64,000 nucleotides of DNA from Guadua angustifolia. Lineage: Eukaryota > Streptophyta > Magnoliopsida > Poales > Poaceae. The stretch is from positions 806,001 through 870,000 of the forward strand of contig JAYEVE010000073.1 of assembly GCA_036346375.1 (NCBI GenBank), written 5' to 3'. Of the stretch, positions 46,555 to 58,994 are shown piece after piece (position 1 is the stretch's first letter; each line of letters begins with the position of its first letter). Both the position numbers and the translations under genes were made by a program. The notes under the pieces are model-generated. The model was not told where the DNA came from. It worked only from the letters and a program-made list of their open reading frames with translations, and did no database searches.

Positions 46555-46730
46555 TTGCATATGCATTGCATTTACAATGATGAAGCATGTTAAAAGAATT
46601 GATTGTGATGTATGGATATAAGATTCTTCTTTTGTATGGCCTATTTGCATATGCATTGCATTTACAATGATGAAGCATGTTAAATGAATTGATTTTTATG
46701 TATGGATATGAGATTCTTCTTGTGTATGTT
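46555..46730 (+). repeat. 90-bp tandem duplication in the solo LTR
   Basis: Units start TTGCATATGCATTGCATTTAC at 46555 (first 20 bases exact) and at 46645, diverging slightly toward their ends. Confidence 0.85.
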
Positions 46731-47007
46731 TGGTGCATTTGAGCATGAAGGCAGCGAATTGAAACTATTAATGGTTCATCGTGGAGTTAATGGCATTCAT
46801 AGGTTGAGGATTGAGTCATGGACTCATCCCATAAGCGGCTGTCGAGGTATGAGTAAAGTTTCAATAATTCTTGAAATGGTTGTAGTAGTTGGCATCAGTT
46901 TTCGGTTCACTTATTTACCAAATTCAGTCAATTATTTGAATATGTTACGTCTCAAGGTATTACTATTTCGTTTGATTCGGTTGCAGTTCTTTATTGTTGC
47001 GCTTTGC

Positions 47008-47022
47008 TGAGTCTTGGACTCA
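47008..47022 (+). other. Conserved LTR hairpin, 6-bp stem variant
   Basis: TGAGTC, TTG, GACTCA, followed by CGCTTG, 440 bp before the LTR end. Confidence 0.7.
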
Positions 47023-47746
47023 CGCTTGTTTGTTTCCTATCTAGGTACCTTGAAGTCGCTTTGGGATGGGAGTAGTAGCACGACATCGACTCCGGTCATC
47101 ACCATCGCATTTAATTAATTTATAAAGCCCGTTGTAAATTATGGTGTTGTAATGTGTTGCTCGTCAGGTCGAGTTGATAATTTCTATTTGGTTGTGTGAT
47201 TGATTATCTAAGGACTCGCTAGATGGTTTGATTCTATTTTATCTGTTGGCTATATTATATAACTGCCATTGCTCTTTTGTCTGCTGAGTGGATGTCCTAG
47301 TTTTAGGGGAGGTGCTGCCAAAATTTTGTAAATTTCGGTGGCTTAGTTTAAACCAATTTTAAGAGTCAGAGGTTAATTCCTGTCTTTTCGCTAGAGGTGA
47401 CATTAGTTTTTTTTCAAGGTTTTGGTAGCATCCGTGGCGTGTTTAGCGCCGGGGTGTTACACCGCCACCGTTGGCCGGACCTGGGGAAGAAGGGGCGCAC
47501 GGCTGCAGCAGCTTCTTGCATGGAGAGCTCACGAGATTGTTGAGGGGTTTTGATTCTTCAGGCCCGGTGATGCTCTAGCTCAAACCGATTTGGAAATGGT
47601 TGGCCGAATCACAAGAATTGCGAGTCGATTCGAAGCTTCAGAGCTTCAGTTCATGGCAGATTTGGGGAGGGAGTTTCACGCTGGTCGGAAGAAGGAAGGA
47701 GAAATGAGGGAATGAGAAAGGGCTTCACCGTGATCATCGAGGAGCA

Positions 47747-47753
47747 ATTTATA
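47747..47753 (-). promoter_or_regulatory. A2 LTR TATA box
   Basis: Plus-strand ATTTATA is TATAAAT on the minus strand, in the context GCTATAAATTGCTCC, matching the Fam-A promoter at 8120. Confidence 0.55.
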
Positions 47754-50300
47754 GCTGCTGTTGCGAAGGATGAACCGCCTGGTTGGGATTGTCCGGTTGT
47801 TCTTCTGCGATTACAGGAGGAGGTATGGCGACCGAAGCTTCGCGAGACCGAGGACAACGTGGCGATGATCGCAGCTAGGATGAGGTGAGGATGACGCAAT
47901 GAGACGACCAATCAAGAGGCGATTCATTGAACGAGCTCGGTCAAGCGCTGTCTCGCCGGGGTCTTCCGCTCGCCGCATAGCATGTGAAGAAGAAGAAGAT
48001 GACAAATGGGGCTGGGTCCAAGAGTCAAGTGAGAGCAGTGCCAAACAAACCGACCCAAACTCAGACGCTTCTAGACTCGATTTTTATTGCTTTCAAATGG
48101 GAGTAGAAAATTTACAAACTTTTTGACCATGGTCTTTGAATAGATTTTGACGCTGGTAAAATTCTGAGGTAAAGATGAGTTACCAAAAATTATAAATATT
48201 CGACAACAGTGATTGCTTTAATTTCTTGTTTGATTTCGATTTTTATTGAGATCAATTGAAGTCTATTATTTTTGAAATTTTGTTTTTAAAATGGATTTGA
48301 TCTCAAAATGTTTGTAAAATTTTCAACTCAAAATTCGACACCGAGATTTCTAGATTTTCGAGTTTCGCTTTTAAATTTTGAGAATTCCTAAATGACAATA
48401 TTAATTAATAATATTTTTACCAGAGGTGAATATTTCATTGAGGGTTTCATTATAAATTTGTCAGCTCCATTTGAGATTCCAAAATATTTTATAAATTTTG
48501 ACAATGTATTGTTTTGATTTAAAAGTTATCTTTTCATTTTATCTTTTCATTTCTTTATGCATAAAATTTCAATTGCTGGCTAAAATGATTAAATTGAATG
48601 ATCAGGGTTCTCATGGAAAATTTTATAAATTTTACTTTTTACATTTTTGCCTTTTCCTCTTTTTCATTCTTTATTTCCTTTTGTTTGATTTTTATTGCAA
48701 CACAAAAATCCAAGGAAATACAAATAAAGCAAAAATATTCAGAAATCCCAAAAATATTCACAATCAAATTTAAATGTTATATTTTTATCGTTCTTAATTT
48801 TTGGGTCATTACAGCTTGCAAGGTTAAATCCTTAGAATGATCAAGCAAGACTTCCACATACCTCGTGCCCATCGGGCCCACTTGGCACACTTGCCCCTTG
48901 CCACTTGTCCCAATCTAAATGAATACAACCCCAGCTTGATTACCAAGCACCATGTGTCATCAACAATTCTACATGACATCCATCGCCACAACAACTCAAT
49001 CTCATCGTATGACCACACATGATACACAAGTTCATAACATTGTTCCATATTCCATTAGTCAAGATTTAACATTAATGATTCAAGTACATGTGATGACGTG
49101 GCATGGCTAAGCATACTAATACGTTCTAACCATCCCATATTGATTTTAATATTAATCAACTATATTAAACCAATCTAGGCTGACAATAAATCATGGCATA
49201 CAAATGATAAGGTAGGGTATAGATCAAAGGTATATTAACTAAGTCCCAATTTAATTTGAAACCATTGTATACATGAAATTATCCTGTAATAAGTAAAACA
49301 ACATAGCGATTTTATAAACATGGGTTCAACATGATCAAAGCACAACTTACCTTATAAAAGCCCTTATTCTTGCTCTAGACCTAGGTCTTGAGTTGATGGA
49401 TCTTCCTTCCGCTGTATTGCACAATTCAACGTCTACGCGAATCGAGAGAGAAAAATAAATAAATACTAAAAAGAGAGCAAATGAACTCTAAAAATAAAAT
49501 AAAATCCACCATTAAATAGATCTTAATTTTATAAATTTTTAGAAATTTTAATCATCTCAATCGGAGTTCGTATGAGGGAGAATGGGCTCTTGGAAGATTC
49601 AAATATCATAAAAAAACCGAGAATTGGAAAATACCGAATTAACAAATTGTTTTTTTACTGAATATTTCCCTTTACTGCATCATGCTAATGTCAGCATCGT
49701 TCCAATCAACCAGACGCTACCACGTAGCATCAGTCCATGGACTGATACCAATCCACGATGGACCCGGTGCATGGCACCTCGCACAACACACTCGACACGC
49801 GGCAGTCTCCGATTGGTTGCGGCACTACCCACCATACATACTCAATGGCTGACACATGGCAAGATCAAAGCCATTTGTGCAAAATCTAACGGATGTGAAC
49901 TAATCGATCTACAACACACCACACGGCTACAGCGGCGATCTCCGACCGCTCTCATGGACGATCTCGACGGTTGGCAATAGAGAAGAAGAACGGCGAGGAT
50001 CTCGACCATGCCTATGGCGGTGACGCCACCGAAGATGAAGACGGCCATGGTGATGGTGATACTGGCGATGAATCCGATTCATTTTGCACAGATCTGGTAA
50101 GCTCCTCTCGACAAACATGAACACCTCCTTGGCTTCCTTCAAAGCGCAATGAACAACGATGAACGATAGAAAACACAGCAACGGTGCAGTTCAACCCTTC
50201 GAAAAGCTTGATCTATGCAATGACGACGCCTCGGGTTGCGTTAACAGGTGCAAATGATGCGGCTTGAAGCGATGAACATGGTATGAGGTCTTCGGTTGGA

Positions 50301-50307
50301 TTTTATA
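50301..50307 (-). promoter_or_regulatory. Fam-C LTR TATA box
   Basis: Minus strand GGCTATAAAATCC, a consensus plant TATA box in GC-balanced U3/leader DNA, about 110 bp before the point where the next Fam-C LTR interrupts. Confidence 0.5.
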
Positions 50308-50413
50308 GCCTAGACGTTTGCGTAGGGTACGGGGAGACAAAACGTCTCGACGGCGGACTCTGAGAGTGTGGTGGCGACAGACTCCACAAAGACAATGATT
50401 GAGGGTTGTTTGA

Positions 50414-52255
50414 TGTCGAGACCCGAATTCACCAATTCGAACCCACTGTGTTTTACCGCACTAGTCCCAGGATCAACGCTAGTGCACACAGCTTAACATC
50501 GGTAAGCATCATATCATACACAACGATAAGGGTAACAACCCTTCATTTATTTAATATAACTAGTGTATAATCTTATGATCACTTACATTATCTTGCCACA
50601 TGGGCTAACCTGAAGTAAACATAAACAAATGCAGCGGAAAGATGTAGCAAAAGACGTAGATATCCCATCAGCACACCACAGGCAGCTGACTAGGATTGGC
50701 CTAGTGACCCATGTCCACCTGAAAGTCCTCCTCCAATACTGGCGATGATTTCTCCACTGTTGTTGGTTGTTAAGCAAGGGTGAGTACACCAACACATACT
50801 CAACAAGTTGTGCACAGAATGCAATTCTATCATACTATATGCAGGCTTATTCCAAAGGTATGGCTAAGGTTTACTTGCAGTAAGCAGCATTTGTAAACAC
50901 ATACGATACATAGATTGAAGAAAAACAAGAAGCAAATACTAACAAGTAATTAGATTTCAATGTTTCGCAAATCAACACAAGTTTTCATCCTAAGTCAAGT
51001 TCCATTATCCTCATGGCATCCTCGCCATCCCAAACAATTGTCCATTTAGATTAACTAACCCTTGATCTGTAATTCCCGAGCATTGCTCAATACCGTGAGC
51101 ACGCTATCCTAATAGTTTGTACACTCGCAGAGGTTATGCACTTTACCCACATGATACAACCATGCACCACACAAAGTAATGATCATAACAAAGCCTTTAC
51201 AATGCATCCTCTTAACCCAAGTGCTACCCGCGAGGTTTCAACACTAGATGGACTGGTTACCACACCTAGGGCCCCCTCTTGTGCCATGTGAGTTTTCTCA
51301 GACATCCGGACTCACACCACCACGATAGCACTCAAGCTAAGCATTTGCAAATTAGTTAGCTAGGCTGCCCCATAACAGACATGTGGTTGCAAGATTGACT
51401 CAAGTCAAAGGCTCGCAAGGTTAAGTCCTTAGGATTGATTAAAGCAAGACTTACACATACCTCTCCGCCCATCGGGCCCACCTCGCACACCGCCTTGCCA
51501 CTTGCTTCAATCTAAGTGATTACCAAACCCAGCTTGATTACCAAGCATCACATGCTACACAATTCAATATCGCGTGACCTCCTCGCCATAACAACTCAAT
51601 CTCTTTGTGTGACCACACATGACACACAAGTTAACATCATTGTTCCATATTCCATTAGTCAAGATTAATAACCAATAATTCATATACATGTGATGACGTG
51701 GCATGGCTCAGCAATTCTATTTCGTTTTAACCATCCATGTTGATTTCATTATTTACCAACTATAGTAACCAACCTAAGGTGACAAGTGAAGCATGGCATA
51801 CAAATATCAAGGTAGGGTATAATTCAATGGGTATGTTAGCTAATCCCAAATTTAAGTTAAAATCCTTTGTACACATGAAATAACATGCAATAAGGTAAAG
51901 CAAAATAGCAATTTTTCCTAACATGGGTTCAACATGATCAAAGCACAACTTGCCTTGCTTAAGCTCCTGGTATTGCTCCGAAGATTGCTCCTGATTTGTT
52001 AATTCCTCCTTCGAAACCTCGCTCAACTCAACGTCTACGCGAATCGAGAAGAAATAGCAAATAAACACCAAAACCAAACATCAAATGAACTCAAAATTTC
52101 AAACTAAAGCTACCATTAAATAGATCTCAATTTTAAAATTTTTTAGGAATTTGAATCACCTCAATCGGAGTTCATATGCAAAAGTTATAGCATTTAGAAG
52201 TTTGAAATTCTGAAAAATCCTTAAAATCATAAAATCCGAATTAATTGAATTATTT
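50414..52255 (-). repeat. Fam-C LTR, second copy, minus strand
   Basis: Left terminus TGTCGAGACCC at 50414; collinear with 38274-39405 plus 48814-49620 without the A2 insertion, so it serves as the empty-site reference. It is interrupted at 52256 by a plus-strand Fam-A LTR. Hairpin at 50781-50802 (stem TGAGTA/TACTCA with a longer loop). Confidence 0.8.
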
Positions 52256-55200
52256 TGTAACATCCTGAATTTTGTACAGTAAATTGCAAAACCAAATTTT
52301 AAATGTGAATATTATTTCTGAGTTTCTTGGCATTATTGATTTTTATTTGGAGTTTCTTGGATTTTGTGTTGTGTGAATAATCAAATAAAGAATGAAAAAG
52401 AGAAAAGGCAAAAGGTAAAAATTAAAAATTTAGAAAATTTACCATGATAACCTTGATAATTCAATTAAATCATTTTAGCCACAAATGCAATTTTATGCAT
52501 GGAGAAATGAAGAGATAAATAACAAGAGACAACTTTTAATCAAAATAATGCATTGTCATAATTAATACAATAATATGGAACATGAATTGAGCTGTAAAAT
52601 TATCATGAATATATCAATAGAATATCTACCTCTGGTAAAAATATCATAAATTAATAATCTGATTTAGGACTTCTCAAAATTTAAAAATAGAAACTCTGAA
52701 AATCTAGAAATTCCAATGTCAGAATTTTTATAAAATAATGGAACCATATTTTGACCTAAAATTTTTACAGAAGAATTCTTAGCTCAAATAATTTTGAAAA
52801 ACAAAATTTCAAAAATAATAGACTTCAATTGATTCCAATTAAAAATCAATATCAGAAACAAAATTTAGGAGCAATCATCGTTGTCGAATATTATCAATTT
52901 TTCATAACTCGTTTTAATCTCAGAATTTTACCAGGAGTCAAAATCTATTCAAAGACCATGGTCAAAAGTTTGATCAATTTCTACTCCAATTTGTCAGCAC
53001 AAGAAAATCTGGTTCTAGAACCATCAGAGTCAGACCATTTCTTTTGGGCGCCACTCACCGACCGGTGGACCCTGACCCCACTCGTCATCTTCTTCCTCCC
53101 CTGTTCTTGCGATCAATGGAAGACCCCGAGCAAGAAACTCCCGTGACACAAGAAGCGGTGACCGAGCCTCGCTCAATGCACCTCCTTCGATTGGTCGCGT
53201 CCAAGTGTCTACGCCGCCTCGCTCCACCACGACGACTCACTCGAAGCTTGTTTGCCCATACCTCTGCCGATTGCCGCCACGAAGCCTTCCCGCCATTGTT
53301 CATCTTGTCGCTTCCGGTGGAGCTTCCGTCCGAGGCAAGTGCAACCCAGGCCAACTCATCCACTGCAATCCTTGGCTATAAATTGCTCCCCAGTGTTCGC
53401 AGTGAAGCTCTTCCTCATTCCCCTCACTTCTCCATCCCTCTCTTCAAGCCAGCGCAGAAACTCCCTGCCATTTCCGCCATGGCCGAAATCCTCTGAAGCT
53501 CGAAGCCGAGATCAAATCAAGCAGTAGAGCGAACCATTTCTAAATCCATCTGGGCTAGAGCATCACCAAGCCACTAGCATCAAATCCCCTCAAAAATATC
53601 CGAGCTCCTTCATGCGAATTTTGGTCAGAGTCGCCCTTCTTCTCCGACTAAAGCCGCTGTGGTGGAGCTCCTCCGACCTTCTTCCTTCAGGTGAACCTCG
53701 AAAACGGAACCACTAGTGTCCCTTGATGCTTAATATGCCACCGATTTCATCTCTAATGCCCTTGTCTTCTTTCTCCACGAGCCGCCATTTCCGTCGCCGC
53801 TTGACCTCTTGGTCAACGCCCTACTCCTTCTCCCACCAAGCAGAGCGCCTTGAGTTCTCCTTGCCGAGCCGATCTTCGCTGGTGTCGCCGCCTCACGGAA
53901 GATCACCGGAGTGCCCTCGTCGCGAAGCCCTAGATGCTCCCCTGTTCTGTCTCTCTGCGCGGTGGAGCCGGGCTGTCAGAAGCTCTTGAGGTAGAAGAAG
54001 ACCGAACCAAATGGCGCCTTCTCTGTTGGAAAAACGTATTTTGATTTCTTAGCTATTTTCAACTAGCTAATAATTAATCCTTGAATATCTTTTGAACTGT
54101 TAATTCAATCCCAGTAAAATAAATTTGTATATTCACTTAAAATCCTGAAGAATATAAATATGTAAAAACATTTAATTTTTGAACTGCTGTACAATTGTTT
54201 AATTTGAACCTTGAATTATGGTGCTAATATAGTTTTAACGAGCATTTGTGTATAATAAGTAATGAGATGGTGAGATAAATATTAATGTGATGCTAGGATC
54301 AGAACGTGTTTAAATATACAAAAATATTCAATTCTGGAACCACAGAACAATCATTTAAACTTACAATGGGATAAACACACTATTATGAACATTATGGCAC
54401 ACATGAAGAATATAACTCCTAGAATCATATAAGAAATGATTATGTGCTTCTGGGATTTTAATAAATCTAATCATGCAAAAATATTTAATCTTAGAACCAA
54501 GTCTAATATAATTGCTTGTTAATCATCTTTGAACCCTATTATGGCCATTAACAAAAATAATAGTGTAATGGCTCACAAAATGATAATGTAATTTGTATTA
54601 GATTCCTAATTCAGTAAGGATCCATGTATGCAAAAATGTTTAAGACAAGAATTAAGTTACATTCTTTTAATGAAAGGAAATGCCAATGATAACAATAAGT
54701 AAATAGTTTATCTATGGCAATTGAAGTTAAAACAATGCAAAATCAACTTTAAAACATTTCTAGGATGATACTCGCTAATACCGAAAAATGAATCAAGAAT
54801 CATGTATGGGTTAGGTGGAAATTAAGATTTGAACTTGGCCGATTTAATGTTACCAATATGATCATTTAGGCTATTTCAACAATAAATAAAGTAACTCATC
54901 CAAATACTAAAATCAGTGAAATCAGTTTAGTAACATTGTACAAAGTTTATACTACAGTATTCTATAAAAGAACCTTATTCCATTAAGGTTTGCATATTAA
55001 TCTCATCAGATCAAAACCCTTAAGTGACAACCTTTAGTTTCATTTCCGGCCGATTCCGATTAATCGTCAACTTAACAATGCCACTTAAGCCTTTTCAACA
55101 ATGAATATAATGTATCAGCCAAAGCCTAAAATTTATGGAATTATCTTAGGATTGTTATACAAAGTACAAATCATCTTATTATGAAGAAATAACCATACTT

Positions 55201-56206
55201 CATCATGTTTTGCATACAAATCCTAATAGTCAAATAACCCTAAGTAATCACATTACTTTAGACCGTAATATGAATGAACAAACTGTAGTTGCAAATGAGG
55301 AAACCTGTAATTAAGTTATTTTTATCACCAGAACCTTCTTAAATACTGTGTAAATTAGTCCAGTAGCCTAAATCAGTAGATCTAACTTGCGTAAAGCTAA
55401 TTCTAAGCAAAATCAATTAAAGATAAAGAACTAATCGCTCAGTAGTCCAATGTGATTGTTTAAGCATTTTCATTAACTCATAAAGCACTCATCTAAATCT
55501 GAATTTAGTAAAGAATAGTCTAGAATTGATCTTTAAAATATGATCTGCAGAATTTAAGAAAATATTCTTATTTTATCTTGCTTTGACTCAATCCTAATAG
55601 AGCAAAACCCGTAAGTGATAAGGATTGACAAAACTCATATTGTGAATAGTGAATCAATGAAACTTGTAACTAATGATTAATTCTAATAATCTTAACCAAT
55701 TTTAGCATCTTGAATTAAGTAAAATAAGATTAATAAATTCATAAAAGAGCAATCCTGCTTTCTTGTAAAGAGTTTTATTTGATCTTGCTATCTCCTTTCT
55801 TTTTGCCCTTATTGAAGTTAGTATTTTGCTTGTTTCCGTTGATCGACGTGTAGAACCCGACGTTGTTGATTCCGTCGTCGTCGTGAACCGCAATCCTCGT
55901 CTTCGTCGTAATCCAGGAATAAGCAAGGCAAGCACCCTTTGACCATATTGATCCTAGTATTTTATATTCCTTTTGTGCATCAAATTGTTTTATGCATGTG
56001 ATTACTTTATGAAAATTGCTATATTGTGGTTTGGTAGTTATACCTGTTGTCACATGAATCTCCTTTGATAATTATGGACATGTGAACCTTGATAACCGTA
56101 GATTGAGGATAGGCATTACTTAATGTCATCATGGGTATATGCGTTCATATTATTCAAGCTTAGCCATGCTTTAGAATCAATGATGTACATGATCAGATTA
56201 AAATTG
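52256..56206 (+). mobile_element. Truncated Fam-A LTR, plus strand
   Basis: Starts TGTAACATCCTG and is near-identical to 6990-10960. It breaks off after ATTAAAATTG at 56206, losing the last ~1.27 kb including the hairpin. TATAAAT at 53377-53383. The junction carries a 15-base copy of upstream sequence (see findings). Confidence 0.88.
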
Positions 56207-58539
56207 CGTTCATATTATTTAACACGGCTAACCATTTTCCTCAACTTGAAATCAAAGGTATAATCCTCAACTCTCAAGAAAAACACTGCATCGAACTTTT
56301 ATAGCTGTAATCCTAATGACCAAGGAAAACTCAATTCTCATTATTATGTTCAACACTATACCATAAGCTTCCATATTCTTTAACTCCAGCTAGAACGCAA
56401 AGGAAATAAAATTCCCTTTTTGACCAAATGAACCATGTATAATATCTTGATAGAGCCCAATCATCACCCATTTTCTTCTTCCAAAACCAAATTCGCAAGC
56501 GAAGAATCAATTCGCGTACATCATAAAAATTGCCTTTAACGCTCTCAAATCAATGCAATAAAATTCGCATTGGGGAGAACTCCAATTAAAAAGAGAAACC
56601 CCACACAAATCGCTGACAAAAGCTCTTATAAAATCAAGAAACAACTCAGCTTATTTTAACCAAAGCAAACTCTCTCGCATTAAACCAAAACCAACGTTTG
56701 GTAGAGAAAACCGATTCTCAAATTTAAGCATCTGCACCCATAACCGTTACCTTCTTCCTTAAGAGAAAAGGAAACTCGTTCCCGTCAAAACCACTTCACC
56801 AGCAGAATCATTTAGGAAACATTCACCAGATTCACACTTTGAATTTCTCACCAACACATCACACAACTCTAATCAAATCCGGCTTTCGTCAACATAAAGT
56901 TACAAAACCCAATCTTCTTTAATTACTTTCTACTAGTTATATAACCGCTACTGGTCATAGTATCATCAAACCCAAATCAAATCTATCTCATGACAACCAA
57001 CAAGGAGAATCACATTCGCACTTCTTCAGCACAGATAACTTATCAGTTAATTTAACACAAGACGCGTGCCATCCTTTACTTCAGTTTACTAACCATGACA
57101 AACCGTGATTTATACAATCGTCCAATCCCAAATTTTAAACACATATTTTCAACATTTCCTTGGCTTAATCAATAAACACCATTCGCATAAGGACAAAAAC
57201 CCATCGCTCATGCAACCATTCAATTTATATTCATTCTTTAATTTCACATCGAAAGCGCGATCATTTTGTCGATCCACCATTTAATTGACTCATAAGCAAC
57301 ATAAATCAACAACTCTCATACCTTGGCGCTAATATACTCTAAGATTTTACATCAACATCTTACTATAATAAATTCATTCATAGAAGATTCTAGGCCCCCA
57401 ATCTCGATCAATACTAGACTTACCGAACACAAATTCGAACTTCCAATCAATTCCACAATTCATGACCATTGTAATAACTCTAATCAACTTTTCACTTTAG
57501 AATCACTTGCCATTCCAATTAATCATACTATACTATACAATAAATTTGGTTGCCTTTTAACGTAATCAAGAACCTCCTTACCTGAGAGCTCAACTACTCA
57601 TCATACACTTAACGCCTTGAACATCCTCGTGTCACGTACTCAACCTTCGAGGAAATCCACGATTCTTAAGTAGGAGCAACAACAAAAATCATCTCTCTTT
57701 TCCAGAAAAACCCAAACATAACTCACAAGAAGGTTCGGCTCCCGAATTCCCAAACTCTGACAGGAAACAACTCCTTAACAAATCTCCAGACTTACAACTT
57801 CCAGGAAAGAAAAGAGATGCATGGGAAAAACCAAATGAACAACCAAATCCTTCTCGATAAAACCTTAACACTGAAGATCCATACGACTTAAGTTTTGCAC
57901 CAAATAAACTTCAGTAACTTTCTTAAATGGAGAACAACAACTACAATAAATTTCTCTACAAGTCAACCCGCTATAACCAACAAAACAAAAGAAAACCAAC
58001 AAAACCGAACTCCAGAAGGATGAAAGCAATCCGAAGGAATTCATCACCAAACTTTCCTCTTTACCTCCAAAGGAATGAAGCCAAAAGAAACCGATCTTCT
58101 CCACTGAATCTGTAAACTATGCCGCAACAAACGACGACCCTCACCTCGAGAGGTTCTCATACTTCAAAGGGGGCTTTAACCAGCCACACCAGCACCCAAG
58201 ACCCTTAACATAGTTAAAGTATGAGGATGAAAACATAATGATTCATACAATCCCTTTCATAATCAGAGCAATATGCACAATAATTTAACATTCAATCATC
58301 AAAACTTAAATGCAATATTTAAGCGTAATGCAATGATACCCATCCCCATCCTATTGTGCATCAGAGTGTGTCAAGTTTTAAATTAGTTAACCATTCTAAT
58401 TCAGATTATAAGGTTATTGCCCGAAGGCCAAATTTTAAAGGAGTAGAAACCTATGCCATGTTTCTAACTTCATGCAGCAAAATTTTTTAGTTTACTCTAG
58501 AGTAATTTGCTAAATTCACATGCCAGGGACCTAAAGCCC

Positions 58540-58551
58540 GCTCTGATACCA
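58540..58551 (-). other. Primer-binding site (initiator tRNA-Met)
   Basis: Minus strand TGGTATCAGAGC, perfect 12-base match, two bases from the LTR end at 58554. Fixes the orientation and the LTR boundary. Confidence 0.92.
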
Positions 58552-58979
58552 ACTGTAACACCCCGGCGCCAATCGCACCGCGAATGCTACCCAAAACTCT
58601 AAACACTCAACGACAACTCAACAGAATTGTCTAAAACAACCGCTAACTCTAAAACCTACCTGAAAACTAAGTCAACAAAAAGTTCAAAATTTCGCATGAC
58701 CTTCCTAGAAAGGAGGACATCCACTCGTGCAGAGTAAAGCAAAAACAGTCTAAATCAATCATTCAATCACGGTTTACATTCTAGCAGGTCCTTAAATATC
58801 AATCACACATTCACGATAAAAGGCAAACTACGCGACGACAAATAACATATTACAACCCCACTAAATACAATCAGGCTTTATACATTAATTAAATGAGATA
58901 GCGACCGAAGTCGTGCACGTGCTTCTACTCCCAACCCGACGAGCCAACTTCAAGTACCTAAAACAAGAAACAACAAGTG

Positions 58980-58994
58980 TGAGTCCAAGACTCA
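58980..58994 (-). other. Conserved LTR hairpin
   Basis: Minus strand TGAGTC, TTG, GACTCA, about 430 bp before the LTR end. Confidence 0.7.

Larger units (their letters stand above)
43890..47461 (+). mobile_element. Fam-B solo LTR with target duplication CCGCC
   Basis: Starts TGTAATACCGC and ends GGGGTGTTACA. It is flanked by CCGCC at 43885-43889 and 47462-47466, proving a solo LTR left by LTR-LTR recombination. It interrupts the A2 LTR, whose sequence resumes after 47466. It is diverged from the LTRs at 26829-36942. It contains a CT microsatellite (43913-43927), hairpin 2 (46377-46398), a 90-bp tandem duplication (46555) and hairpin 1 with a 6-bp stem (47008-47022). Confidence 0.92.
39406..48813 (-). 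mobile_element. Fam-A-type LTR (subtype A2), minus strand, with two nested insertions
   Basis: On the minus strand it starts TGTAATGACCC at 48813 and ends GGGGGTCGTCTCA at 39406. It is collinear with Fam-A LTRs but clearly diverged. Removing the hAT MITE (39689-40329) and the Fam-B solo LTR (43890-47461) leaves a length close to the Fam-A LTR. It sits inside a Fam-C LTR: flanks end ...GGCTT and start GCTTG..., consistent with a target duplication of GCTT or GGCTT with one base lost. No primer site or PPT adjoins, so it is a solo LTR. Confidence 0.8.
38274..50413 (-). mobile_element. Fam-C LTR, minus strand, split by a nested Fam-A LTR
   Basis: The left part is 38274-39405 and the right part 48814-50413. 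Joined, they are collinear with the uninterrupted Fam-C copy at 50414-52255: the break falls where that copy reads CAAAGGCTCGCAAGG near 51409. The right part runs on through GC-rich U3 with a TATA box at 50301-50307 (minus) and is cut by the second Fam-C LTR at 50414. No primer site follows either Fam-C terminus, so these are orphan LTRs. Confidence 0.8.
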
